Assembly: GCA_027036655.1 (NCBI GenBank)
Contig: JALWEC010000055.1
Span: forward strand, 1 to 5,371
DNA: 5,371 nucleotides
Direction of reading: 5' to 3'
From: Melioribacteraceae bacterium
GTDB taxonomy: Bacteria > Bacteroidota > Ignavibacteria > Ignavibacteriales > Melioribacteraceae
This document shows, piece by piece, positions 1 to 5,371 of the stretch; the stretch's first letter is position 1, and each line of letters begins with the position of its first letter. Under the pieces are notes generated by a model that did no database searches, was not told the DNA's origin, and saw nothing but the letters and a program-made list of their open reading frames with translations. The translations under genes and the position numbers were made by a program.

Positions 1-52
1 AAAAAAATAGAAATAAAAACAATATTACAATTAACTCTGTATTCATTTATTC

Positions 53-58
53 GAGGAG
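53..58 (+). promoter_or_regulatory. Shine-Dalgarno of the carboxypeptidase gene
   Basis: GAGGAG lies 4 nt before the ATG at 63 and supports that start. The ATG is followed at once by a hydrophobic signal peptide, so no later start is needed. The rest of the leader, 1-52, is very AT-rich. I see no convincing promoter boxes in it, so the promoter may lie to the left of the window. Confidence 0.75.
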
Positions 59-62
59 TAAG

Positions 63-1808
63 ATGAGATTACTTTTTACCTTTATTTTGTTATTGATATT
101 CCAAATTAATATTTTTTCCACTGATTTATCAACCTTATTCAAAAATCGAGGAGTAATTGAAATTAAAATTCATCTCGACGATTTAAGGAAAATTCCCGAA
201 TTAAGCCGCGCGGTTTCGATAGATAAGATTACCGGTTTTGAAGTAATTGCTTATGCAAATAAAAAAGAGTTCAATAATTTTTTAAAATTTAATCTGCCTT
301 ACGAAGTTGTTCCTTATAAAACTCCGAAGGGAATTAAAACTTCGGACAATATCAAAGACGTTATGAACTGGGACAGTTATCCTACTTACGACGCTTACGT
401 TCAAATAATGGAGCAGTTCCAAGCGGATTATCCTAACTTGTGCAAGTTGTATAACGTAGGACCTACCGTTGAAGGAAGATCGATTTTGTTTGTAAAGATT
501 TCGGACAACGTAAACAAACGGGAGGCGGAACCTCAATTTTTATATACGTCAACGATGCACGGGGACGAAACCACCGGCTACATCTTGATGCTTCATTTGA
601 TTGATTATCTTTTGCAGAATTACCGTTCCGATTCGCGCGTGCGCAACTTAGTTAACAATCTTGAGATTTGGATTAATCCGCTTGCAAATCCCGACGGGAC
701 TTACCACGGTGGCAACAACAGCGTGCAAGGTGCGATGCGCTACAACGCCAATTATGTTGACCCGAACCGTAATTTCCCCGACCCCGACGACGGACCACAT
801 CCCGACGGGGAGGAATATCAGCCGGAAACAATTGATATGATGAATCTTGCCGATTCCAATAATTTTATTATGTCGGCTAATTTTCACGGCGGAGCGGAAG
901 TCGTAAATTATCCTTGGGATACTTGGTATGCCCGTCATCCGGACGACGCCTGGTTCCAAGTAGTTTCGCATGAATACGCCGATACTGCACAGACTTACAG
1001 TCCGAGCGGTTATATGTCGGGATTTAACGACGGCATTACAGACGGCTACGATTGGTACACAATTTCCGGCGGGCGTCAGGATTATATGAATTATTATCAC
1101 CATTGCCGCGAGGTTACAATTGAACTTTCCGATATAAAATTGCTTCCCGCATCGGATTTGCTTCCTCATTGGGAATATAATTACCGCTCTTTCTTAAATT
1201 ACATGCAGCAATCTTTGTACGGGATTCAAGGAATGGTTACCGATTCATTGACGGGAAAACCAATTGCCGCAAAGATTGAGATTGTTAATCATGATGCGGA
1301 TGGCTCCGAAGTTTATTCCGACACAACGGGAAGATTCAGTCGCCCGATAAATGCGGGAAGTTATACGGTTAAAGTTTCGGCGGACAGCTTTTTTACAAAG
1401 ACTTTTACAAACGTTAGCGTTGAGGCAAACGAAACAACTTGGTTAGATGTTAAATTGGTCAGCAGCGTGGTTGGAGTTAACGAAGGAGGAGAAGCGGCGC
1501 CGAGAGAATTTTCACTTTCTCAAAATTATCCCAATCCGTTTTACAAGGAAGGGAATTCTTCGGGAAGTACTTCAACGACAATTAATTTTACTATCTCAAA
1601 TTCCGGATACGGCGAAGTAACGTTAAAAGTTTACGATGCTCTTGGAAGAGAAATTACAACGCTTATTAATAAGGAGCTTCCGGCGGGAAGTTATTCGGTG
1701 AAATTTAACCCGAATGAAATTGGAAGAGATTTACCGAGCGGAATCTATTTCTACAGATTGACATGCGGCAATTTGGTTTCTGTTAAGAAAATGATTTTGT
1801 TAAAGTAA
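63..1808 (+). CDS. Secreted M14 (N/E-type) zinc carboxypeptidase with transthyretin-like domain and T9SS tail
   Basis: Complete gene of 581 residues, stop TAA at 1806. It should remove C-terminal amino acids from peptides outside the cell. Residues 1-19 are a signal peptide (basic start, long Leu/Ile/Phe core). Residues 20 to about 95 look like a pro-region with no motif I know. The M14 catalytic domain spans about 102-384. Its zinc ligands are read as H166 and E169 (MHGDET) and H275 (SANFHGG). N235/R236 in DPNRNFP match the substrate-carboxylate site, and E354 in VTIELSD is the catalytic glutamate. NPDG (209-212), QPET (253-256), NYPWD (282-286), GITDGYDWY and GGRQD follow the carboxypeptidase N/E/D subfamily rather than the digestive A/B type. 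As in that subfamily, a transthyretin-like (CarboxypepD_reg) domain follows at 388-466. After a Gly/Glu linker comes a type A T9SS sorting domain, 483-581 (SLSQNYPNPF ... LPSGIYFYRL ... KKMILLK), normally cleaved on export. All catalytic residues are present, so activity is expected. N/E enzymes mostly prefer C-terminal Arg/Lys; that preference here is inference. Confidence 0.95.
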   Translation: MRLLFTFILLLIFQINIFSTDLSTLFKNRGVIEIKIHLDDLRKIPELSRAVSIDKITGFEVIAYANKKEFNNFLKFNLPYEVVPYKTPKGIKTSDNIKDVMNWDSYPTYDAYVQIMEQFQADYPNLCKLYNVGPTVEGRSILFVKISDNVNKREAEPQFLYTSTMHGDETTGYILMLHLIDYLLQNYRSDSRVRNLVNNLEIWINPLANPDGTYHGGNNSVQGAMRYNANYVDPNRNFPDPDDGPHPDGEEYQPETIDMMNLADSNNFIMSANFHGGAEVVNYPWDTWYARHPDDAWFQVVSHEYADTAQTYSPSGYMSGFNDGITDGYDWYTISGGRQDYMNYYHHCREVTIELSDIKLLPASDLLPHWEYNYRSFLNYMQQSLYGIQGMVTDSLTGKPIAAKIEIVNHDADGSEVYSDTTGRFSRPINAGSYTVKVSADSFFTKTFTNVSVEANETTWLDVKLVSSVVGVNEGGEAAPREFSLSQNYPNPFYKEGNSSGSTSTTINFTISNSGYGEVTLKVYDALGREITTLINKELPAGSYSVKFNPNEIGRDLPSGIYFYRLTCGNLVSVKKMILLK

Positions 1809-1863
1809 ATTTTCAGGAATATTATTATATTAAAAAATTAAAATGAAAGGTTAGGTACTTTTA

Positions 1864-1870
1864 TTTAAGA
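1864..1870 (+). repeat. Left copy of flanking 7-bp direct repeat
   Basis: TTTAAGA directly abuts the left end of the inverted-repeat element and is identical to 2031-2037 at the right end. Position and identity fit a target-site duplication. A chance match in AT-rich DNA is possible. Confidence 0.5.
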
Positions 1871-2030
1871 GAAGGCTTTGCATAACCTATTTTATATGTC
1901 ATTCTGAATGGAGCGAAGCGGAATGAAGAATCTCAAAACCGGTAATTATACCGAATTTAGAGATATTTCGGACGGCTTCCACCTTCGCTGTGGCGAACTC
2001 AATATGACAAATTTAGGTTTTGCAAAGGTC
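1871..2030. mobile_element. 160-bp imperfect inverted-repeat element, MITE-like or REP-like
   Basis: The element is non-coding. Its ends pair: CTTTGCATAACCTA (1876-1889) against TAGGTTTTGCAAAG (2014-2027), 13 of 14 positions. Further in, TGTCATTCTGA (1897-1907) pairs with TCAATATGACA (1999-2009), AGCGAAG (1912-1918) with CTTCGCT (1983-1989), and ATCTC (1930-1934) with GAGAT (1960-1964). The centre carries CGGTA-ATTA-TACCG (1940-1953), a perfect 5-bp stem. The pairs are nested in correct order, so the whole could fold as one long bulged cruciform or RNA hairpin; the right arm is longer than the left. TTTAAGA occurs immediately outside both ends and could be a target-site duplication. There is no transposase. 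From memory, dispersed intergenic repeats with a GTCATTCTGA...GCGAAG...GAATCTC core occur in many genomes of this group. It may also end transcription from the carboxypeptidase gene, since I find no ordinary GC-stem/T-run terminator after 1808. Confidence 0.7.
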
Positions 2031-2037
2031 TTTAAGA
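2031..2037 (+). repeat. Right copy of flanking 7-bp direct repeat
   Basis: TTTAAGA directly abuts the right end of the inverted-repeat element and is identical to 1864-1870. See the left copy for interpretation. Confidence 0.5.
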
Positions 2038-2058
2038 ATCATTTACAAAGAAGTACGT

Positions 2059-2088
2059 TTTACTGTTAGTTAGTTTTTACAATATCAT
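2059..2088 (+). promoter_or_regulatory. Weak candidate promoter for the adhesin gene
   Basis: TTTACT (2059-2064) and TATCAT (2083-2088), 18 nt apart, match the general sigma-70 boxes at 4/6 and 5/6 positions. Transcription would begin near 2095, about 37 nt before the gene. The region is AT-rich, so such matches arise by chance. Bacteroidota often use a different -7 box (TAnnTTTG), of which I see no clean copy here. Confidence 0.2.
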
Positions 2089-2089
2089 A

Positions 2090-2105
2090 AATGTTTCAAA
2101 ACATT
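2090..2105. promoter_or_regulatory. Interrupted palindrome in the adhesin gene leader
   Basis: AATGTTT and AAACATT are perfect 7-bp inverted repeats separated by CA. The site ends 26 nt before the ATG at 2132. It could be an operator for a dimeric regulator, or chance in AT-rich DNA. As RNA, a 2-nt loop is too tight, so a stable hairpin of all 7 pairs is unlikely. Confidence 0.3.
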
Positions 2106-2121
2106 ATTTCATTAACTAAAC

Positions 2122-2127
2122 AGGAGG
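2122..2127 (+). promoter_or_regulatory. Shine-Dalgarno of the adhesin gene
   Basis: AGGAGG, a perfect match to the anti-Shine-Dalgarno core, lies 4 nt before the ATG at 2132 and fixes the start. It suggests efficient initiation. Confidence 0.85.
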
Positions 2128-2131
2128 TCTT

Positions 2132-5100
2132 ATGAGAAAGTTTTTCTCAATATTTTTAACTATGGCTTTCTTTATGTCGGCAGTTACATTATTTGCAGTC
2201 GATAAGAAAGACGAATCCAAAATCTCCTTGAAAAAGTATGCAATGAAACACTCTACCAAAGTTATTCGTAGAGATTCGAAAGACGCATATTTTGAAGAGG
2301 GATTTGAAGGTGCATTCCCGCCTGACGGCTGGACATTAGACCCGGGAACGGGTAACGATTGGAAACAAGACGACGGTTCTACACACGGACCCGGTAGCGC
2401 CGCCGAAGGAAGTAGCTGTATTTATTTTGACGATTATAATTATTCATCAGGGGTTTCCGCTTCAATTACAACTCCGGCAATTGATTTGACCGGCGCCACT
2501 GTTCCTATGCTTTCTTTTTATTATTGGGATGGAGGCGGAAGCGATTATGTAACCGTTTCGGTTTCAACCGACGGGACAACTTTTACCGATATTTTTGATA
2601 CTCCGACTACGGTTGACCCTTGGACGGTTCAAATTGTAAATTTGTCGGATTATGTGGGTTCAACGGTTTACGTAAAATTTACCGGAACTAGTGTTTATGG
2701 ATATTCAAATCCGCACATTGACGATGTTGTAGTTGACGAAGCTCCCTCGGATCCTATTTTGTCGCTTAATTATGACTCGGTTAATTTCGGAATTCTTGCC
2801 GTGGGCGATACCGCAACTACAGGCGATGTATTTATCATTTCCAATACCGGCGGTGGCGATTTAACATTCTCAAGCGTATCAGGTTTTGAAGGAACTCCTT
2901 TTTCCACTAACTTCGACGAAACCGTTACTTTGGGACCCGGCGCAGCCGATACATTTGCCGTGAACTTTATGCCTACTGAAGCCGGTGATTTTACCGCTTC
3001 GCTAATTTTTGAATCTAACGGAGGATCCGACACCATCACGGCGCAAGGCTCCTCTTATGATGCAACGGGAATGTATGTGGAAAGCTTTGAAGATAATTTT
3101 CCCCCGACCGATTGGAGCGCTAATATTTTGAACGGTTCTTATAATTGGGAGCAATACCCGTTTTCTTCGTCTTACGACGGTAACAATGTAGCCAAGTATA
3201 ATTCTTACAGCGCCTCTTCAGGTTCGGCTGCGGAATTGATAACTCCCAAATTGGATTTAACTCAAAATTACAATGACTGGTTCGGATTCTTTTACGCTCA
3301 TCCGTCATCGGGAAGTACTGATTGGATGGATGTTTATGTTACTACCGATACGAACTGGGTAAAAGTAGATTCGATTTTAGTTCAGGATTATTATTGGCAT
3401 TATTTTGAATTTGATGTTGCCGATTATGTAACGGATACAAATTCAACATCATTCAGAGTTAAATTTGTTGCAAACTCCAAATACGGAGTAAACCAATATT
3501 TAGACCAAGTTATTCTTCCGCCGGTTTATGTAAGTACTTCGACGGTTGATTGGTGTAACTTACAATGGCCTCCGACTCTTGATATTACACAAGGAGACAG
3601 CATTACCGTTTATTCTCAGGTTTATGTTCCCGGCGTAACCGAAGGGGCAGGTCAAGGTGCAGGAATCGAAAGTTGGATAGGAATTTCAGACACAAACAGC
3701 AATCCTGCAACTTGGGATGATAGTCAGTGGGAAGAAGCTCAATACAATGAATTCGGTCCGACAGACAATAACGATGAATATATGTTCGGAAAGGTTGTTG
3801 CTTTACCAGCGGGAACATATTACTATGCATTCCGCTATCGCTATAACGGTGGTCCCTACACTTATGGCGGTTATAGTGCGGGAGGTGGAGGTTTCTGGGA
3901 TGGAACTACCAATGTTTCGGGAGTTATGACCGTTAATCCTTATACGGTAACAACATTCCCTTACACGGAAGGGTTTGAATCCGGAGAATTTCCTCCTATT
4001 GGCTGGAGCAATCCTGACGGTTATTGGTCTCAGGGAACTGAAGCAAATTCCGGCAACTACTGTGCAAGAGTCAGCTTTAGTCATAGCGGAGAAGCAGATC
4101 TAATTACTCCGGCAGTAACTTTGGATGCAACGGAAGCAATGTATATCAGTTTCTATTGGAAGGATGACGACATTTCGACAAAGGGCGTTCAGGTTGCCGG
4201 ACATGATACGACATTCTTTGAAATTTCAACAGATGCCGGAATGACTTGGACCGGTTTGGATACACTTTCAGAACCAACACATGATTCGCAATATCATTTG
4301 GTTACCGATGTTTTGGCTGATTACGTAGGTCAAACCGTTATGTTCCGTTGGAGAGACGTTACCGATGCGAGTTATTCTGCTTGGGGTACAGGCGTTGATG
4401 ATATAACGATAGATTATTATGTCGAAGGACCGGGAAATCCGACAAATCCGGTACCGGAAGACGGAGCTACTGACGTACCTTTGGATCAAGTAATTTCTTG
4501 GGAAAATCCATCTGCAACTTTCTTTAATGTACTTTATGCCAGTAACGGGGATGAAGTAGCGGTTGAAAATATGGATTCTTCTGCGGTCGTTTTTGACGGC
4601 TCTGCCGACACAACCGTTATTTCCAATATTACTCCGGAAAACGGATTACCGGGCAGCTCGACAATTTACTGGAGAGTTGTAGAATATGCTTCTGACGGAA
4701 GTTATACGGCAGGTCCGGTTTGGTCGTTCACTACGGCTGAAGATATGCATCCGGCACCGTTTGATTTATCGGCTTTCGGACAAGTCGGGAAAGTTGATCT
4801 TGTTTGGAATTTCGTTCCTCCGACCGAACCTGATTCATATCAGGAAGGATTTGAAACCGGAGACATTCCTGACGGCGCCGCAGTTGTTGACGGCGACGGC
4901 GACGGACATAATTGGGGCGTCTGGGACCAGTTTGTCCATACCGGAATGTATGCATTGGCAAGTTTCTCATATGACAATAATTCCGGCCCTTTAACTCCTG
5001 ATAACTGGATAATTTCTCCTGCAATCAACTTAGGTGATACTCCCGTACTTACATTTTATATGGGTGGATCCGATGCAAGTTGGTATCAGGAACACTTTGA

Positions 5101-5371
5101 ACTTAGAATTTCAACAGTTAGTCAAGACACATCAACATTTACCGATGTATTGCTTGATGAAACTCTCGGCGCTGATGCTGCGGGACAATTTGCAATGTAC
5201 ACGGTAGATTTATCCGCTTATGCTAACCAGACAGTTTATCTTGCTTGGGAGCATAATAGAGTAACTGACCAATATAACATCACGCTTGACGATATTAAAG
5301 TTACAGGTATTGCGGGCGGTAAAGATGTTAATTTTACGTTTGAAGATCCTAAACAGATTTCCGAATTTGTA
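2132..5371 (+). CDS. Large modular secreted/surface adhesin-like protein with cleaved-adhesin type modules (3' end outside window)
   Basis: Open for exactly 1080 codons with no stop to the right edge, so the C terminus is missing. Residues 1-22 are a signal peptide (MRKFF..., hydrophobic core, LFA before VDKKD). A short basic stretch (23-52) follows. Modules in order: J1 53-203; an ASH/choice-of-anchor-D-like Ig fold 210-312; J2 314-467; an aromatic- and glycine-rich module 468-604; J3 610-764; an FN3-like module 768-872 (DGATDVPLD ... VWSFTT); a partial FN3-like strand 873-897; J4 902-1060. 'J' modules share a GFE..FPP.GW opening, an (I/L)(I/T)(T/S)P..(D/N)L strand and a closing DD. J4, with DGDGDGHNW and LTPDNWIISPAINL, resembles the cleaved-adhesin domain (PF07675) of gingipains and HagA. 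No protease or glycosidase active site is visible in this part. Expected role: adhesion to protein, polysaccharide or cells at the surface; this is inference. A T9SS sorting tail is expected beyond the window but not seen. Base composition matches the neighbouring gene. Only three cysteines are seen (C96, C475, C644). Confidence 0.93.
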   Translation, partial: MRKFFSIFLTMAFFMSAVTLFAVDKKDESKISLKKYAMKHSTKVIRRDSKDAYFEEGFEGAFPPDGWTLDPGTGNDWKQDDGSTHGPGSAAEGSSCIYFDDYNYSSGVSASITTPAIDLTGATVPMLSFYYWDGGGSDYVTVSVSTDGTTFTDIFDTPTTVDPWTVQIVNLSDYVGSTVYVKFTGTSVYGYSNPHIDDVVVDEAPSDPILSLNYDSVNFGILAVGDTATTGDVFIISNTGGGDLTFSSVSGFEGTPFSTNFDETVTLGPGAADTFAVNFMPTEAGDFTASLIFESNGGSDTITAQGSSYDATGMYVESFEDNFPPTDWSANILNGSYNWEQYPFSSSYDGNNVAKYNSYSASSGSAAELITPKLDLTQNYNDWFGFFYAHPSSGSTDWMDVYVTTDTNWVKVDSILVQDYYWHYFEFDVADYVTDTNSTSFRVKFVANSKYGVNQYLDQVILPPVYVSTSTVDWCNLQWPPTLDITQGDSITVYSQVYVPGVTEGAGQGAGIESWIGISDTNSNPATWDDSQWEEAQYNEFGPTDNNDEYMFGKVVALPAGTYYYAFRYRYNGGPYTYGGYSAGGGGFWDGTTNVSGVMTVNPYTVTTFPYTEGFESGEFPPIGWSNPDGYWSQGTEANSGNYCARVSFSHSGEADLITPAVTLDATEAMYISFYWKDDDISTKGVQVAGHDTTFFEISTDAGMTWTGLDTLSEPTHDSQYHLVTDVLADYVGQTVMFRWRDVTDASYSAWGTGVDDITIDYYVEGPGNPTNPVPEDGATDVPLDQVISWENPSATFFNVLYASNGDEVAVENMDSSAVVFDGSADTTVISNITPENGLPGSSTIYWRVVEYASDGSYTAGPVWSFTTAEDMHPAPFDLSAFGQVGKVDLVWNFVPPTEPDSYQEGFETGDIPDGAAVVDGDGDGHNWGVWDQFVHTGMYALASFSYDNNSGPLTPDNWIISPAINLGDTPVLTFYMGGSDASWYQEHFELRISTVSQDTSTFTDVLLDETLGADAAGQFAMYTVDLSAYANQTVYLAWEHNRVTDQYNITLDDIKVTGIAGGKDVNFTFEDPKQISEFV
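2288..2740 (+). repeat. J module copy 1 (residues 53-203)
   Basis: Diverged protein-level repeat. It opens with EEGFEGAFPPDGW (55-67), has ITTPAIDL (112-119), STDGTTFTD (145-153) and NLSDYVGSTVYVKF, and closes with IDDVVVDE (196-203). The order matches the choice-of-anchor J family. This copy has all the shared landmarks. Confidence 0.8.
2759..3067 (+). other. ASH/choice-of-anchor-D-like Ig module (residues 210-312)
   Basis: The module reads LSLNYDSVNFG then VGDTATTGDVFIISNTGGGDL and later FAVNFMPTEAGDFTASLIF and SNGG. That is the strand pattern of ASH-like and related Ig folds (a 'V.FG....G......v.N.G...L' start and a 'v.F.P...G.....l.i.s' end). It probably acts as a spacer between binding modules. 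Family call by pattern only. Confidence 0.65.
3071..3532 (+). repeat. J module copy 2 (residues 314-467)
   Basis: It opens with VESFEDNFPPTDW (316-328), has LITPKLDL (369-376) and FDVADYVTD, and closes with LDQVIL (457-462). The usual closing DD is DQ here, and the STDG-type turn reads TTDTNWVKV. It is therefore the more diverged of the first three copies. Confidence 0.75.
3533..3943 (+). other. Aromatic/glycine-rich module of uncertain family (residues 468-604)
   Basis: The module opens with VDWCNLQWPPTLDITQGDS and continues with VYVPGVTEGAGQGAGIESW, NNDEYMFGKV, LPAGTYYYAFRYRY and a Tyr/Gly loop (GGYSAGGGGFWDGT). I recall the same order (early 'QWP', 'GQG.GI..WIG', 'NNDEY', 'LPAGTYYYA.R', 'GGFWDG') from exported Bacteroidota proteins. 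I cannot name a characterised family. The exposed aromatics would suit carbohydrate binding, which is a guess. Confidence 0.5.
3959..4423 (+). repeat. J module copy 3 (residues 610-764)
   Basis: It opens with TEGFESGEFPPIGW (612-625), has LITPAVTL (657-664), STDAGMTW (699-706), LADYVGQTVMFRW and closing VDDITIDY (755-762). STDAGMTW fits the Asp-box turn SxDxGxTW, which occurs in this module type as well as in sialidases, and does not imply sialidase activity. Confidence 0.8.
4433..4747 (+). other. FN3-like module (residues 768-872)
   Basis: It starts NPVPEDGATDVPLDQVISW and ends with STIYWRVV...GPVWSFTT (864-868 is WSFTT). This is the usual pattern of bacterial fibronectin-III-like spacers that follow binding modules in exported proteins. 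Confidence 0.7.
4835..5311 (+). repeat. J module copy 4, cleaved-adhesin type (residues 902-1060)
   Basis: It has QEGFETGDIP (904-913), an acidic-glycine loop DGDGDGHNW (920-928), VHTGMYALASFSY, LTPDNWIISPAINL (954-967), STVSQDTSTFTDVLLDET and closing LDDIKV (1052-1057). This series follows the gingipain/HagA cleaved-adhesin domain more closely than copies 1-3 do. The aspartates at 920, 922 and 924 would suit calcium binding, as in gingipain adhesin modules (inference). Confidence 0.8.

Noticed and set aside
648..1169. Reverse-strand open frame of 173 codons inside the carboxypeptidase gene
   Set aside because: It is antisense to the best-conserved catalytic part. The protein lacks recognisable motifs, and the forward frame has all M14 active-site residues.
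1809..1870. Intrinsic terminator directly after the carboxypeptidase stop codon
   Set aside because: The stretch is AT-rich with no GC-rich stem followed by a T-run. The only sizeable inverted repeat is the element beginning at 1871.
1876..2027. CRISPR array or tRNA/ncRNA gene in the intergenic region
   Set aside because: The structure is one imperfect inverted repeat, not evenly spaced direct repeats, and it has no cloverleaf arms or TTC-type T-loop.
2770..3039. Reverse-strand open frame of 89 codons
   Set aside because: Antisense shadow of the ASH-like module in the long forward frame. Its low-complexity Ser/Pro/Val protein reflects the codon pattern on the other strand.
3717..3929. Forward open frame of 70 codons in another frame of the adhesin gene
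   Set aside because: It lies wholly within the 1080-codon frame and has no ribosome binding site or recognisable domain.
4225..4248. Asp-box-like STDAGMTW as evidence for a sialidase
   Set aside because: A single Asp-box turn is common in choice-of-anchor-J modules. There is no beta-propeller repeat series or sialidase active site here.
4686..5028. Forward and reverse short open frames near the right edge
   Set aside because: All overlap the FN3-like and J4 modules of the real gene and encode Arg- or Pro-rich shadow proteins with no family resemblance.

Overview
The window looks like a piece of a Bacteroidota/Ignavibacteriota chromosome, most likely an Ignavibacteria-type organism. Three things point there. 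The DNA is AT-rich (by eye about 60% A+T). The first protein ends in a type IX secretion (T9SS) type A sorting domain with the 'SLSQNYPNPF' opening and 'LPSGIYFYRL' ending that I associate with Ignavibacteria and relatives. Both genes code for large exported proteins built of beta-sandwich modules. The assignment is by motif recognition only.

Layout. Positions 1-62 are an AT-rich leader with a Shine-Dalgarno sequence. Positions 63-1808 (+) encode a complete 581-residue secreted zinc carboxypeptidase of the M14 N/E (regulatory) type: signal peptide, pro-region, catalytic domain, transthyretin-like domain and T9SS tail. The 323-bp gap 1809-2131 contains no gene. Its middle is a 160-bp imperfect inverted-repeat element (1871-2030) flanked by a perfect 7-bp direct repeat, which looks like a MITE-like insertion. 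It is followed by a weak possible promoter, a 16-bp interrupted palindrome and a strong Shine-Dalgarno. From 2132 to the right edge (+) runs a second gene, open for 1080 codons without a stop and cut off by the window. It encodes a mosaic surface/secreted protein with a signal peptide, four diverged copies of a choice-of-anchor-J / cleaved-adhesin type module, and three other module types (an ASH-like Ig fold, an aromatic- and glycine-rich module, an FN3-like module).

How the genes may work together. Both products should leave the cytoplasm by Sec. The first very probably crosses the outer membrane by T9SS; the second probably does too, but its C terminus lies outside the window. One is an exopeptidase trimming C-terminal residues of peptides; the other is a non-enzymatic adhesin or matrix protein whose last visible module resembles the haemagglutinin/adhesin repeats of gingipains. 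Nothing in the sequence proves that they cooperate, and the insertion element and separate Shine-Dalgarno sequences suggest they are not one tight operon. I see no tRNA, rRNA, CRISPR array, transposase or phage gene.
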